In this document: piece by piece, positions 10,981 to 20,173 of the stretch
Numbering within the stretch: the first letter of the stretch is position 1
How the letters are laid out: each line of letters begins with the position of its first letter
NCBI GenBank assembly: GCA_000169995.1
Contig: AAZW01000016.1
Span: 1-64,000, forward strand
Length of the DNA stretch: 64,000 bases
Origin: Vibrionales bacterium SWAT-3
GTDB lineage: Bacteria; Pseudomonadota; Gammaproteobacteria; Enterobacterales; Vibrionaceae
Reading direction: 5' to 3'
Notes under the pieces: generated by a model
Databases searched by the model: none
Seen by the model: the letters and a program-made list of their open reading frames with translations, nothing else
Told to the model about the DNA's origin: nothing
Made by a program: the position numbers and the translations under genes

Positions 10981-12162
10981 ATGTTTAATCCTTCCCCTTA
11001 TGGCTGGATATCCCAGTATTTTCTTGGTTTCTTTTTTGCCTATGGCGTTTATCTGCCATTTTGGGCGCTGTGGTTTGAAGACCAAGGCGTTTCTGCGGGG
11101 GACATTGGAGTATTGATTGGTGTGGGTTTGGCTACGCGTTGTGTTGCCAACTTTGTGATAACACCACGTATCTATAAAGTTGAGCATTTAATGCCAGCAT
11201 TGCGTTGCCTCAGTTTTGTCGCGCTATTATTTGTTGTTTTCCATTTCTTTACTGGTGGTAGCTTTTTATTGATGCTGCTAGCAACGGTAATGTTCAACCT
11301 CTGCTATGGACCGATTATTCCGCTTTCTGATGCAATGGCGAACCATTACAGTCGTCTCAAGATGCTCGACTACGGACGTACACGCTTGTGGGGTTCAGTG
11401 GCATTTATTGCGGGTTCTACCGTGGTTGGTTATCTGGTGGCTGAATTTGGCACGGATATGATTTTGTATACTGCACTGGCAGGGGTGTTAGTGTCTTTAT
11501 TGTTCGCGATGAGAAACCCGAATGTAATGCCGGTGACAGAATCAGAGCAAGTGGCTGAAAGACCTAAACTTGGTCAACTATTACGTGAATCATCGGTAGT
11601 GAAGTTTCTTGCATTGATGGCACTGCTTCAAGGGAGCCACGCCGCGTATTACAGCTTTAGTGCGATCTACTGGAAAGAGGCTGGGCACTCTGAGGCGATC
11701 ATCGGTTATCTGTGGAGCTTGGCTGTGGTTGCTGAGGTGGCAGTATTTGCTCTGAGTAAGAGACTGTTTGCTGGATTATCATTGCGCACTCTGTTTGTGA
11801 TTGCTGGCATCGGGGTCATGGCTCGTTGGGGGATCACCGCATCAACGACTGCGATTCCAGTATTGATAGTGGCTCAGCTACTGCACGGCGTGACATTCGC
11901 CATGGCACACATCGCTGCGATTCAATACATCCAGTCTCAAGAGTCGAACAAAATGGTGGCACTGCAGGCACTTTACAATGCGATACCACTTGGCGCCTTT
12001 ATCGCATTAATGACGACCCTAAGTGGCTGGGGCTACGAATTGTGGGGTGCGAATATCTTCTGGGGAATGGCTGCGATGGGTGCAATTGCCCTGTTTATCA
12101 AGCTTGATGAAAGAAGCTCTGTGGTTGAAGTTAATCAACCCGAGTCAGAAGTTCATAGCTGA
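10981..12162 (+). CDS. hcaT: MFS transporter of the HcaT (3-phenylpropionate) type
   Basis: A 12-helix major-facilitator protein of 393 aa. The start at 10981 (MFNPSPYGWISQYFLGFFFAYGVYLPF) matches the family N-terminus; the open frame upstream (from 10942) is not similar. The FEDQGVSAGDIGVLIG and RTRLWGSVAFI stretches are typical of the HcaT/LacY-like group. Substrate assignment to phenylpropionate is only by family name; no catabolic genes are present, so a different solute is quite possible. A terminator follows immediately, so it is monocistronic. Confidence 0.7.
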   Translation: MFNPSPYGWISQYFLGFFFAYGVYLPFWALWFEDQGVSAGDIGVLIGVGLATRCVANFVITPRIYKVEHLMPALRCLSFVALLFVVFHFFTGGSFLLMLLATVMFNLCYGPIIPLSDAMANHYSRLKMLDYGRTRLWGSVAFIAGSTVVGYLVAEFGTDMILYTALAGVLVSLLFAMRNPNVMPVTESEQVAERPKLGQLLRESSVVKFLALMALLQGSHAAYYSFSAIYWKEAGHSEAIIGYLWSLAVVAEVAVFALSKRLFAGLSLRTLFVIAGIGVMARWGITASTTAIPVLIVAQLLHGVTFAMAHIAAIQYIQSQESNKMVALQALYNAIPLGAFIALMTTLSGWGYELWGANIFWGMAAMGAIALFIKLDERSSVVEVNQPESEVHS

Positions 12163-12242
12163 TAACCAATCGTGATTATTAGAGTCTAAAGCACAGAATT
12201 TAAGCGATGCGATTGAGTTAATGACTCATCCTTAGTTAAATG

Positions 12243-12271
12243 AAACCTCTCCCTTATGGAGAGGTTTTTTT
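12243..12271 (+). terminator. Terminator between the MFS gene and crbS
   Basis: AAACCTCTCC-CTTAT-GGAGAGGTTTTTTT is a textbook plus-strand terminator. Its position inside the longest crbS reading frame shows that the true crbS start lies downstream. Confidence 0.9.
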
Positions 12272-12293
12272 ATGGATGAAGAAAGGGTTTTCA

Positions 12294-15200
12294 ATGCAAG
12301 GATGGGTAGTAATTCCAGTCTCTTTAGCCTACTTGGGTGTGTTATTTCTGATCGCTTGGTATGGAGACAGGCAGGTTCGTTGGCTATCGCGTTGGCGACC
12401 GTGGATCTATAGCCTCTCTATTGCGGTGTATTGTACCTCGTGGACCTTCTATGGAACGGTGGGTCAGGCGAGTAATAACCCTTGGTCTTTCTTACCTATC
12501 TATCTTGCACCGATTTTGGTCTTCACCCTTGGGTGGCGGATCTTAGCGCGACTGATTCTGATAGCGAAACGGGAACACATTACCTCAATTGCCGATTTTA
12601 TTGCGGCTCGTTATGGCAAATCTCAAGGTTTAGCGGTAGCAGTGACGGTTATCGCTGTGATCGGCATTCTTCCTTATATCGCCTTACAACTGCGTGGCAT
12701 CACCATGGGGCTAGATATTGTCGCACCTAGTCTGGCTCAAGATTTTGGCTATCAGGATTACCATGTTTCTTGGTTTGTGGTCGGTGCGCTGGCCATTTTT
12801 ACCATGCTGTTTGGTACAAGGCACATCGATAACACGGAGCATCACCGTGGCATGATGATGGCGGTGGCGTTTGAGTCGATCGTTAAGCTGGCGGCATTTC
12901 TGATTGTTGGCTTGTTTATTATGTATCTGGCGATGAGTAGCGACAAGATTGACCTGCTCGATGTGGCAGCGAGCACTTATGAGTCGCCGAATATTCCGAC
13001 CTTAATTATCCATACTGTTTTGACCATGTTGGCGATTGTCTGTCTACCGCGCCAGTTTCATACCATGGTTGTTGAGAATGAGCGACCTCAAGACCTGCAC
13101 ACCGCTCGCTGGTTATTTCCGCTTTATCTGATTTTGATGGGGCTGTTTGTTCTGCCAATTGCATGGGCGGGGCAAGGGCTGCTTCCAAGCATGCCTGCAG
13201 ATACGTATGTGATCAGCCTGCCGATGGCTGAAGGCGCCAATCATATTGCCTTGCTTGCGTTCCTTGGCGGTACATCAGCGGCCAGTGGTATGGTGATTGT
13301 ATCGACCATCGCGTTGGCGATCATGGTGTCGAACGATCTAGTGATGCCGCTATTGCTGCGCCGAATGCGCTTAACCCAAAGGACTCACCGCCACTTCTCT
13401 GGGTTGCTATTGGTGATTCGTCGCGGGCTTATTTTATTGCTTCTACTTGGTGCTTGGTTGTTCTATCAGGCGCTCGATACCATTCATTCCTTGTCTGCGA
13501 TTGGCTTCCTTTCGTTTGCGGCGATTGCTCAATTTGCTCCGGCACTGATCGGTGGTTTGTACTGGCGTCCGGGTAATCGCAAGGGTGTGTATGTCGGTTT
13601 AATGGTTGGCTCGGTGATTTGGCTCATTACCTTGATGAGTCAAACCAGTATGTTGGCTGGTGACAGTCAAAGTAACTTGCTGCTGTGGATCATCACACCA
13701 CCAGAGTTACTCAGTAGTTGGGATATTAGCAGTTCAAACTGGGGGATAGTGCTGAGTATTGTGCTCAATACTTTGTGTTATGCCGTGGTTTCTATTTCGA
13801 CCAGGCCAAGCCTAAGTGAGCGCTTACAATCGGCGGCATTCGTTGGTACGCCGCTACCTGAAAATGAGAACATTAGCCTTTATCAAAGCCGTGTAACTGT
13901 GGCTGAACTAGAGATGTTGGCATCTCGGTTTGTCGGTCGAAAGCGAGCGAAAAGTGCTATCCAAAGTTACTGGCAGCAACACGGTCAACCGCTGCTTCCT
14001 AATCAACAAGCGCCAGCAAGCTTGATTCGACATGCTGAGCGTGTACTGGCGGGTGTGTTTGGAGCTTCCTCTGCTAAGTTAGTGCTCACTTCTGCTCTAC
14101 AGGACAGAAATATGCAGCTTGAAGAAGTGGCGACCATCGTTGATGAAGCCTCTGAGTTGTACGATTTCAGCCGTGGCTTGCTACAAGGTGCGATTGAACA
14201 TATTGGTCAAGGTATTGCAGTGGTTGATAAACAGATGAGGCTGGTGGCGTGGAATCAGCGTTACTTGGAACTGTTTGAGTTCCCTGCTGGCTTGATACAA
14301 GTGGGCAGGCCGATCTCCGATGTGATTCGCCATAATGCGCAGCAAGGTTTGTGTGGTCCGGGTGACCCTGAAGATCATGTGCGTCGCCGTGTTTATCACT
14401 TGGAGCAAGGCACACGACACACCTCTTCTCGCATTCGTCCTGATGGTCGAGTGATTGAGGTGCAAGGTAACCCAATGCCGAGTGGTGGCTTTGTGATGAG
14501 CTTTACCGATATCACGGTATTCAGACAAGCAGAACAGGCGCTAAAAGACGCCAATGAAAGCTTGGAATCAAGAGTGCACGAACGAACTCAAGAGCTCGAA
14601 AAGCTCAATCATCGCTTGGTCAAGGCGACACAAATTTCTGATCAAGAATCGCAATCTAAGAGTCGTTTCTTGGCGGCAGTAAGCCACGATTTGATGCAGC
14701 CATTGAATGCGGCGCGCTTGTTTGCTTCGTCACTTTCGGAGGTAGCAAAAGGGCAAGAGGTGAAGCAGCTTTCATCCCATATTGAAAGCGCACTGGGTGC
14801 GGCAGAGGACTTGATTGGTGATTTGTTGGATATCTCACGATTAGAGTCCGGCAAGCTGGAAACCAACATTCACGCCATTGCGGTGCATGATGTGCTCGCT
14901 AACTTGAATGCTGAATTTAGCGCCTTAGCGACGCAGCAAAAAATTGATTTCAAGATGATCCCATCATCTCTGTTTATTCATTCTGACCCTAAGCTGTTAA
15001 GGCGTGTGATTCAGAACTTTTTGACTAACGCGTTCCGCTATAACCCTGAAGGGAAAGTGGTACTGGGAGCAAGACGAGTCAACGGGCAGGTGCGAATCGA
15101 TGTGTGGGATAACGGAACCGGTATTGATGAGGACAAGCAACAAGAGATCTTCGAAGAGTTTACTCGTGGTAGCCAAGTGCGTTCCGATCAAGGCTTAGGG

Positions 15201-15725
15201 CTTGGCCTTGCGATTTCTAAAGGTATTGCTCATGTGCTTGGTCATCAAATATCGATGCGCTCATGGCCGGGGCAAGGCAGTGTTTTCTCTATAACCTTAG
15301 GAAGAGCGGAACAAGTGGCTCCGGTTGTACAAGCTGCTGCGCCAGTGGCGAGCAGTGACATCGAGCACCTTAAAATCTTGTGTGTTGATAATGAACGAGA
15401 GATTTTGGTTGGTATGGAGAACCTGATTGGTCGCTGGGGTTGTGAGGTTAAAACGGCAGTTGATTTGGTCGAGAGTTTGAAGTGCCTCGATGGTGACTGG
15501 AAACCCGATGTGATTTTTTCTGATTACCGCCTCGATAATGGGCGAACAGGGCTTGAGGTGTTGCAGCAGTGTCGCTTGCGCTTCGGAGATTCCTTTGAAG
15601 GGGTCATCATTAGTGCCGATAGAACCGATGACATGTTGGCGGCGATAAAGGCCAACAGCTTTAGCTTTATTGCCAAGCCAGTGAAACCGCTAAAACTCAG
15701 AGCAGTATTAAATCGCGTGAGTTAA
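12294..15725 (+). CDS. crbS: CrbS-type hybrid histidine kinase with sodium/solute-symporter sensor domain
   Basis: About 1143 aa. Residues 1 to about 500 form a sodium:solute symporter-like region with some 13 helices. A PAS domain follows (IGQGIAVVDKQMRLVAWNQRY), then a coiled coil, a HisKA domain with the phospho-accepting His at about 798 (AAVSHDLMQP), a HATPase domain (WDNGTGID, GLGLGLAIS), and a receiver domain with Asp at about 1077 (FSDYRLDNG). In V. cholerae, CrbS (VC0303) signals to CrbR to activate acs. The ATG at 12294 has GAAAGGG upstream; the longer frame from 12240 runs through a terminator. It lies in the same acs-to-fumC order as V. cholerae. Confidence 0.88.
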   Translation: MQGWVVIPVSLAYLGVLFLIAWYGDRQVRWLSRWRPWIYSLSIAVYCTSWTFYGTVGQASNNPWSFLPIYLAPILVFTLGWRILARLILIAKREHITSIADFIAARYGKSQGLAVAVTVIAVIGILPYIALQLRGITMGLDIVAPSLAQDFGYQDYHVSWFVVGALAIFTMLFGTRHIDNTEHHRGMMMAVAFESIVKLAAFLIVGLFIMYLAMSSDKIDLLDVAASTYESPNIPTLIIHTVLTMLAIVCLPRQFHTMVVENERPQDLHTARWLFPLYLILMGLFVLPIAWAGQGLLPSMPADTYVISLPMAEGANHIALLAFLGGTSAASGMVIVSTIALAIMVSNDLVMPLLLRRMRLTQRTHRHFSGLLLVIRRGLILLLLLGAWLFYQALDTIHSLSAIGFLSFAAIAQFAPALIGGLYWRPGNRKGVYVGLMVGSVIWLITLMSQTSMLAGDSQSNLLLWIITPPELLSSWDISSSNWGIVLSIVLNTLCYAVVSISTRPSLSERLQSAAFVGTPLPENENISLYQSRVTVAELEMLASRFVGRKRAKSAIQSYWQQHGQPLLPNQQAPASLIRHAERVLAGVFGASSAKLVLTSALQDRNMQLEEVATIVDEASELYDFSRGLLQGAIEHIGQGIAVVDKQMRLVAWNQRYLELFEFPAGLIQVGRPISDVIRHNAQQGLCGPGDPEDHVRRRVYHLEQGTRHTSSRIRPDGRVIEVQGNPMPSGGFVMSFTDITVFRQAEQALKDANESLESRVHERTQELEKLNHRLVKATQISDQESQSKSRFLAAVSHDLMQPLNAARLFASSLSEVAKGQEVKQLSSHIESALGAAEDLIGDLLDISRLESGKLETNIHAIAVHDVLANLNAEFSALATQQKIDFKMIPSSLFIHSDPKLLRRVIQNFLTNAFRYNPEGKVVLGARRVNGQVRIDVWDNGTGIDEDKQQEIFEEFTRGSQVRSDQGLGLGLAISKGIAHVLGHQISMRSWPGQGSVFSITLGRAEQVAPVVQAAAPVASSDIEHLKILCVDNEREILVGMENLIGRWGCEVKTAVDLVESLKCLDGDWKPDVIFSDYRLDNGRTGLEVLQQCRLRFGDSFEGVIISADRTDDMLAAIKANSFSFIAKPVKPLKLRAVLNRVS

Positions 15726-15748
15726 TTTAAGTCATTATTAGATCCTAG

Positions 15749-15772
15749 AAAGGCCTCTGATGAGGCCCTTTT
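15749..15772. terminator. Bidirectional terminator between convergent crbS and fumC
   Basis: AAAGGCCTC-TGAT-GAGGCCCTTTT, a symmetrical hairpin with A and T flanks serving both convergent genes. Confidence 0.85.
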
Positions 15773-15804
15773 CGATCTGGTAGACTTGTTACGAGTTACT
15801 GGTT

Positions 15805-17190
15805 TTAACCTGCGATACCACCTTGAGTGAGCGCGGTTGGGTCAAGCAGCTTGCTGAGTTCTTCTCGGCTAAGATCGGTTTCTCGCTCGGCAACATCAAG
15901 GATGGGTAAGCCCTCTTTGTAAGCTTTCTTGGCAATATCTGCTGCCTTTAGGTAACCAATCACAGGATTAAGTGCCGTCACCAAAATTGGATTCTTTGAA
16001 AGCGCTAAATTAAGATTGTCTTGGCGCACTGTGAAAGTTGCGATGGCTTTATCTGCTAGCGCGACTGAACTGTTAGCTAAAAGCTCGATACTTTCTAATA
16101 CGTTATGAGCAATCACTGGTAGCATCACATTCAGTTGGAAGTTGCCAGATTGGCCCGCTACCGTAATGGTGGTGTCGTTACCAATCACCTGCGCTGCCGC
16201 CATCGCTGCAGCTTCTGGTATTACAGGGTTCACTTTGCCCGGCATGATAGATGAGCCTGGTTGTAGCGCCTGCAATTCAATTTCTCCTAAGCCAGCTAAT
16301 GGACCAGAGTTCATCCAGCGAAGATCGTTTGCGATCTTCATGATCGCAACTGCTGCAGTTTTGAGCTGACCCGAAAAGGCAACGATCGCGTCTTGGCTGC
16401 TGAGGTTAAAAAAGAAGTTTTCACTCGAGTTAAAGCTGATCTTTGTCGACTGCGACAGGTTACTTGCAAACTTTTCGGCAAAGCGTGGATCAGCATTGAT
16501 GCCTGTACCTACCGCCGTTCCACCTTGAGCAAGCGCTTTAATAGCGGGCAGGGTGCTTTCAATCGCTTGCTTAGCGTGTTCAATCTGGAACTTCCAGCCA
16601 CCTAATTCTTGAGCAAAGGTAATCGGCATCGCATCCATTAGGTGAGTACGGCCGGTTTTCACGACCTCAGCCAGCTCTTGCTGTTTAACGGTAAGTGCTT
16701 CAGAAAGGTGAGTTAATGCAGGCAGCAGTTTGTTTTCAGCCATCAGTGCGACACTGACTTGGATCGCGGTTGGCACCACATCGTTACTGCTTTGTCCCAT
16801 ATTGACGTGATCGTTTGGGTTCACGTCGCCTTGCAAACTTCTTGATGCGAGTGTCGCAATCACTTCGTTGGCGTTCATGTTGGAGCTAGTACCAGAGCCA
16901 GTTTGGTAAACATCGATCGGGAATTGATCGAGGTATTTACCATCGATGATCTCTTGGCTCGCATCGGCGATCGCATTGGCAATATCGCCTTCCAATAAGC
17001 CTAATTGAGCATTGGTGTCAGCAGCTGCTTGTTTGATTAACGCAAGTGCTTGAATAAAGCTGGTGGGCATTTTGTGGGAGCTAAACGCGAAGTTATCTGC
17101 GGCACGTTGAGTTTGTGCTTGGTATAGCGCATCAGCAGGGACTTTTACTTCCCCCATGCTGTCTTTTTCAATTCGATATTGTAGGGTCAT
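15805..17190 (-). CDS. fumC: Class II fumarase (iron-independent)
   Basis: Converts fumarate to malate without an iron-sulfur cluster, so it works under iron limitation and oxidative stress. 461 aa, full length. The signature GSSIMPGKVNP is present, with GTGINADP, TGSGTSSNMNANEV and GRTHLMDA active-site segments. It lies 12 bases after a small gene whose promoter carries a perfect Fur box (17614-17628), so the pair should be induced when iron is scarce. Aspartase in this window (aspA) is a paralogue. Confidence 0.97.
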   Translation of the reverse strand: MTLQYRIEKDSMGEVKVPADALYQAQTQRAADNFAFSSHKMPTSFIQALALIKQAAADTNAQLGLLEGDIANAIADASQEIIDGKYLDQFPIDVYQTGSGTSSNMNANEVIATLASRSLQGDVNPNDHVNMGQSSNDVVPTAIQVSVALMAENKLLPALTHLSEALTVKQQELAEVVKTGRTHLMDAMPITFAQELGGWKFQIEHAKQAIESTLPAIKALAQGGTAVGTGINADPRFAEKFASNLSQSTKISFNSSENFFFNLSSQDAIVAFSGQLKTAAVAIMKIANDLRWMNSGPLAGLGEIELQALQPGSSIMPGKVNPVIPEAAAMAAAQVIGNDTTITVAGQSGNFQLNVMLPVIAHNVLESIELLANSSVALADKAIATFTVRQDNLNLALSKNPILVTALNPVIGYLKAADIAKKAYKEGLPILDVAERETDLSREELSKLLDPTALTQGGIAG

Positions 17191-17202
17191 CTTCTATCCT
17201 TG

Positions 17203-17595
17203 TTAGCCAAGTGGGGCTTGGACTTGTTGTAGTGTCTGGCTGAGATTCAAAAAACGCGCTTGGCCATGTGGTTGCTGGCAGTAGTGGCGTTTTAGATAAA
17301 ATAGTGGTGAGTGAATTGAGTCTAGGCAGATATGACGAAAGGTAAAACTGCGCTCAGGTGACTCAATCGCTTCAATCAGATGGAAGAAAACTTGGCGCAG
17401 GTACAGTTCGCACAGCAAGATGTTTTCTTGGGCGGCGTGTTTTTCATAGTATGCGGCAAGCGTTTGTGCACACTCGATGTAGTCTCGAATTACAAACGGC
17501 TCGTGCCCGTGAACTTGCTCTGAGGAGGTAAAGCGATCCTGCGCTTTGTAGAACCTCGAATAGAGAACCTGCTGCTCTTTCATCATCATTTTCAT
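17203..17595 (-). CDS. Small Fur-linked protein upstream of fumC (FagA-like by position)
   Basis: About 130 aa, mostly helical, no signal peptide or membrane segment; several Met codons cluster at the start, so the exact start is uncertain. A HICLDSIHSPLFYLKRHY segment looks conserved. In pseudomonads a gene called fagA (Fur-associated gene) precedes fumC and sodA in a Fur-regulated operon; the position, size and Fur box here match that picture, but I judge this from memory of the context and not from alignment. Function unknown. Cotranscribed with fumC (12-base gap). Confidence 0.7.
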   Translation of the reverse strand: MKMMMKEQQVLYSRFYKAQDRFTSSEQVHGHEPFVIRDYIECAQTLAAYYEKHAAQENILLCELYLRQVFFHLIEAIESPERSFTFRHICLDSIHSPLFYLKRHYCQQPHGQARFLNLSQTLQQVQAPLG

Positions 17596-17613
17596 CTCTT
17601 TATTGGATGTTAA

Positions 17614-17628
17614 TGATAATTATTATCA
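17614..17628. promoter_or_regulatory. Fur box upstream of the fagA-like/fumC operon
   Basis: TGATAAT-T-ATTATCA is a perfect 7-1-7 Fur palindrome, 19-33 bases upstream of the first codon, where it would cover the promoter. Confidence 0.85.
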
Positions 17629-17684
17629 AGAAAGGGTTTAAAAACAACCCTTTGTTTCTGTTTTTATAAAACGGTAGGCAAAAG

Positions 17685-17714
17685 AAAAAAGCCGATACAT
17701 AACGTATCGGCTTT
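17685..17714 (-). terminator. Terminator after the actP-like gene
   Basis: Minus-strand hairpin AAAGCCGATAC-GTTAT-GTATCGGCTTT followed by a T run. Confidence 0.85.
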
Positions 17715-17791
17715 CTGAGATTCAGTACCTAATCCCTACAATGTAAGTACTGATTCATTTTTTGCTAAACATCTTTGTTTCGTGGTCGTGC

Positions 17792-19495
17792 TTAGTGGTC
17801 GTGAGCCTCACCAGCACCTTTCGGGTAACGGATGTTCTCAACCATCTCTTGTACATCTTGTGGAACTTCAGCAGTTACTTTGTTTACAGCAATCGATACT
17901 ACGAAGTTTAGACACATACCTAGCGTACCGATGCCTTCTGGGCTGATACCAAACCACCAGTTTTCAGGTGTGCTTGCTGCTGGGTTAATAAACTTGAAGT
18001 AGATGATGTAGCTTGCTGTGAAGGCAATACCTGACAACATACCTGCAATTGCGCCTTCCTTGTTCATCTTCTTGTAGAAGATACCTAGGATAATCGCTGG
18101 GAAGAAGGATGCTGCGGCTAAGCCGAAGGCAAACGCTACTACCTGTGCTACGAAGCCTGGTGGGTTAATACCCAAGTAACCTGCACCGACAATCGCGACC
18201 ATAGCAGCCAAACGAGCGGCTAGTAGCTCCTGCTTGTCGGTCATGTTTGGTCTGAAGCCTTTCTTCAACAAGTCATGTGAAATCGATGTTGAGATAACCA
18301 ATAGTAGACCTGCGGCTGTTGATAGTGCGGCTGCTAGGCCACCGGCTGCCAGTAGAGCTACAACCCAGTTTGGTAGTTTTGCTAGTTCTGGAGAAGCTAG
18401 TACGATGATGTCACGGTTAATCTTCATCTCGTTGCGCTCATCGCCCGAGTAGAACATTTTGCCATCGCCGTTCTTATCTTCCCAACCTACTAGGCCAGTG
18501 CTTTCCCAGTTTTTGTACCAGCTAGGTGCGTCTGCTGCTGCGACACCTTGCATGTCAGGGCCGTTAATCGTTTCAATCATGTTTACACGAGCGAAGGCTG
18601 CAACGCCTGGTGCTGTTGTGTATAGCAATGAGATGAACAGTAGTGCCCAACCTGCTGAGATACGAGCATCACGTACTTTAGGTACTGTGAAGAAACGGAT
18701 GATTACGTGTGGAAGACCTGCAGTACCCACCATTAGAGCAGCACAGATGAAGAATACATCTACCATGCTCTTGTTACCTTCGGTATAGGCGGTAAATCCT
18801 AGTTCTTCGGTGAGCCCATCCAGTTTATCGAGTAGGTAAACGTCTGTGCCTGAAATCGTTGAACCCATACCAACTTGTGGAAGTGGGTTACCTGTCATCA
18901 TGATTGACGTGAAGATTGCTGGAACAAGGAAGGCGAAAATGAGGACACAGAATTGAGCTACCTGCGTATAAGTGATGCCTTTCATGCCACCAAGTACTGC
19001 GTAGAAGAACACAATACCCATACCAATGATGATACCTAGGTTAATGTCGACCTCTAGGAAACGAGAGAATACTACGCCTACACCACGCATCTGGCCTGCA
19101 ACGTATGTGAATGATACGAAGATTGCACAGAATACCGCTACCATACGTGCTGTTTTCGAGTAGTAACGTTCACCGATGAAATCAGGAACCGTAAACTGAC
19201 CGAACTTACGTAGGTAAGGTGCTAAACATAGAGCAAGTAGTACATAACCACCTGTCCAACCCATTAGGTAAACCGCACCGTCGTAACCAACGAATGAGAT
19301 GATACCTGCCATTGAGATGAATGACGCTGCCGACATCCAGTCAGCGGCTGTCGCCATACCGTTTGCTACTGGGTGTACACCACCGCCCGCAACGTAGAAT
19401 TCACTGGTAGACCCTGCACGAGCCCAGATTGCGATGCCGATATACAATGCGAAAGTGATACCGACGAGAATAAACGTCCAAGTTTGAATATCCAT
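17792..19495 (-). CDS. Sodium:solute symporter of the acetate permease (ActP-like) type
   Basis: 567 aa, about 13-14 membrane helices, SSS family. Characteristic segments are ATAADWMSAASFISMAGIISF and GQMRGVGVVFSRFLEV. It contains a long hydrophilic insert with DKNGDGKMF between helices, unlike short ActP. It is the large partner of a DUF4212 small protein encoded 10 bases upstream; such pairs are annotated as acetate or monocarboxylate/Na+ symporters. In V. cholerae the pair is associated with the CrbSR acetate switch. The exact substrate is inferred. Confidence 0.85.
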   Translation of the reverse strand: MDIQTWTFILVGITFALYIGIAIWARAGSTSEFYVAGGGVHPVANGMATAADWMSAASFISMAGIISFVGYDGAVYLMGWTGGYVLLALCLAPYLRKFGQFTVPDFIGERYYSKTARMVAVFCAIFVSFTYVAGQMRGVGVVFSRFLEVDINLGIIIGMGIVFFYAVLGGMKGITYTQVAQFCVLIFAFLVPAIFTSIMMTGNPLPQVGMGSTISGTDVYLLDKLDGLTEELGFTAYTEGNKSMVDVFFICAALMVGTAGLPHVIIRFFTVPKVRDARISAGWALLFISLLYTTAPGVAAFARVNMIETINGPDMQGVAAADAPSWYKNWESTGLVGWEDKNGDGKMFYSGDERNEMKINRDIIVLASPELAKLPNWVVALLAAGGLAAALSTAAGLLLVISTSISHDLLKKGFRPNMTDKQELLAARLAAMVAIVGAGYLGINPPGFVAQVVAFAFGLAAASFFPAIILGIFYKKMNKEGAIAGMLSGIAFTASYIIYFKFINPAASTPENWWFGISPEGIGTLGMCLNFVVSIAVNKVTAEVPQDVQEMVENIRYPKGAGEAHDH

Positions 19496-19505
19496 GTTCT
19501 AGCCT

Positions 19506-19772
19506 CTAGTCTTCCTGTACGTTGTATTTTTTGTCGAGCGCATTCATGCGGACAACGTAAATGAATATCAGCGCCACGAAGGTGTATATCGAACCTTGTT
19601 GAGCGAACCAAAAGCCGAGCTTGAACCCGCCAAACTGAACGGTGTTGAGGGCATCAACAAATAAGATGCCTGCGCCGTAAGACACTGCGAACCAGATCGC
19701 GAGCAGTGTTCCCATAATTCCCAAGTTTTCCTTCCAGTAGGCTTGAGCATGTTCCGTAGATTCGAACGCCAT
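19506..19772 (-). CDS. DUF4212 small subunit of sodium/substrate symporter
   Basis: 88 aa with two hydrophobic segments (about 20-45 and 55-78), beginning MAFESTEHAQAYWKENL. The family always sits before an SSS symporter gene and is considered its small membrane partner. The gene ends 10 bases before the symporter start, and a GGAGAAGG ribosome site is present upstream of 19772. First gene of the two-gene operon. Confidence 0.88.
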   Translation of the reverse strand: MAFESTEHAQAYWKENLGIMGTLLAIWFAVSYGAGILFVDALNTVQFGGFKLGFWFAQQGSIYTFVALIFIYVVRMNALDKKYNVQED

Positions 19773-20173
19773 TGCCTTCTCCTTTATTCCGTTTCCGTAG
19801 AATTTCGTTGTGTTAACGTAATGTTACGATTTGAAATGTAGCAAGGATAAGTCAAGGGATCTGTGCAACTTTAGTCGGGACAGTTTTAGCCCTAATTCAC
19901 TGAAATATGGGGGTCGGGAGACAAAACCATATAAAAACGTGATGTTACAGGGTTGTTAAATTAGCCAAAGGTCTAACAAAAAGGGGTGAATTAATGAGTG
20001 AGTAATAAAATTTAACAACTAAATGACAGATAACCAGTATTTAGTCCTGCTTATGACACTAAGGGAAATATAAGTTTGTTATAGTAATTACGCTGCTTTT
20101 AGAGCCCTTTTCTTGCTTAATGGCAGAAATTCGACATGCTTAAATCACGAGTTTTATTCTTTGGGGGAATGAA
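19773..20173. other. Divergent intergenic region (symporter operon / nhaP2)
   Basis: About 400 bases, AT-rich, expected to hold the promoters of both operons, including any CrbR or CRP control of the symporter. I can see no perfect dyad or terminator and no plausible small gene. Confidence 0.4.
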
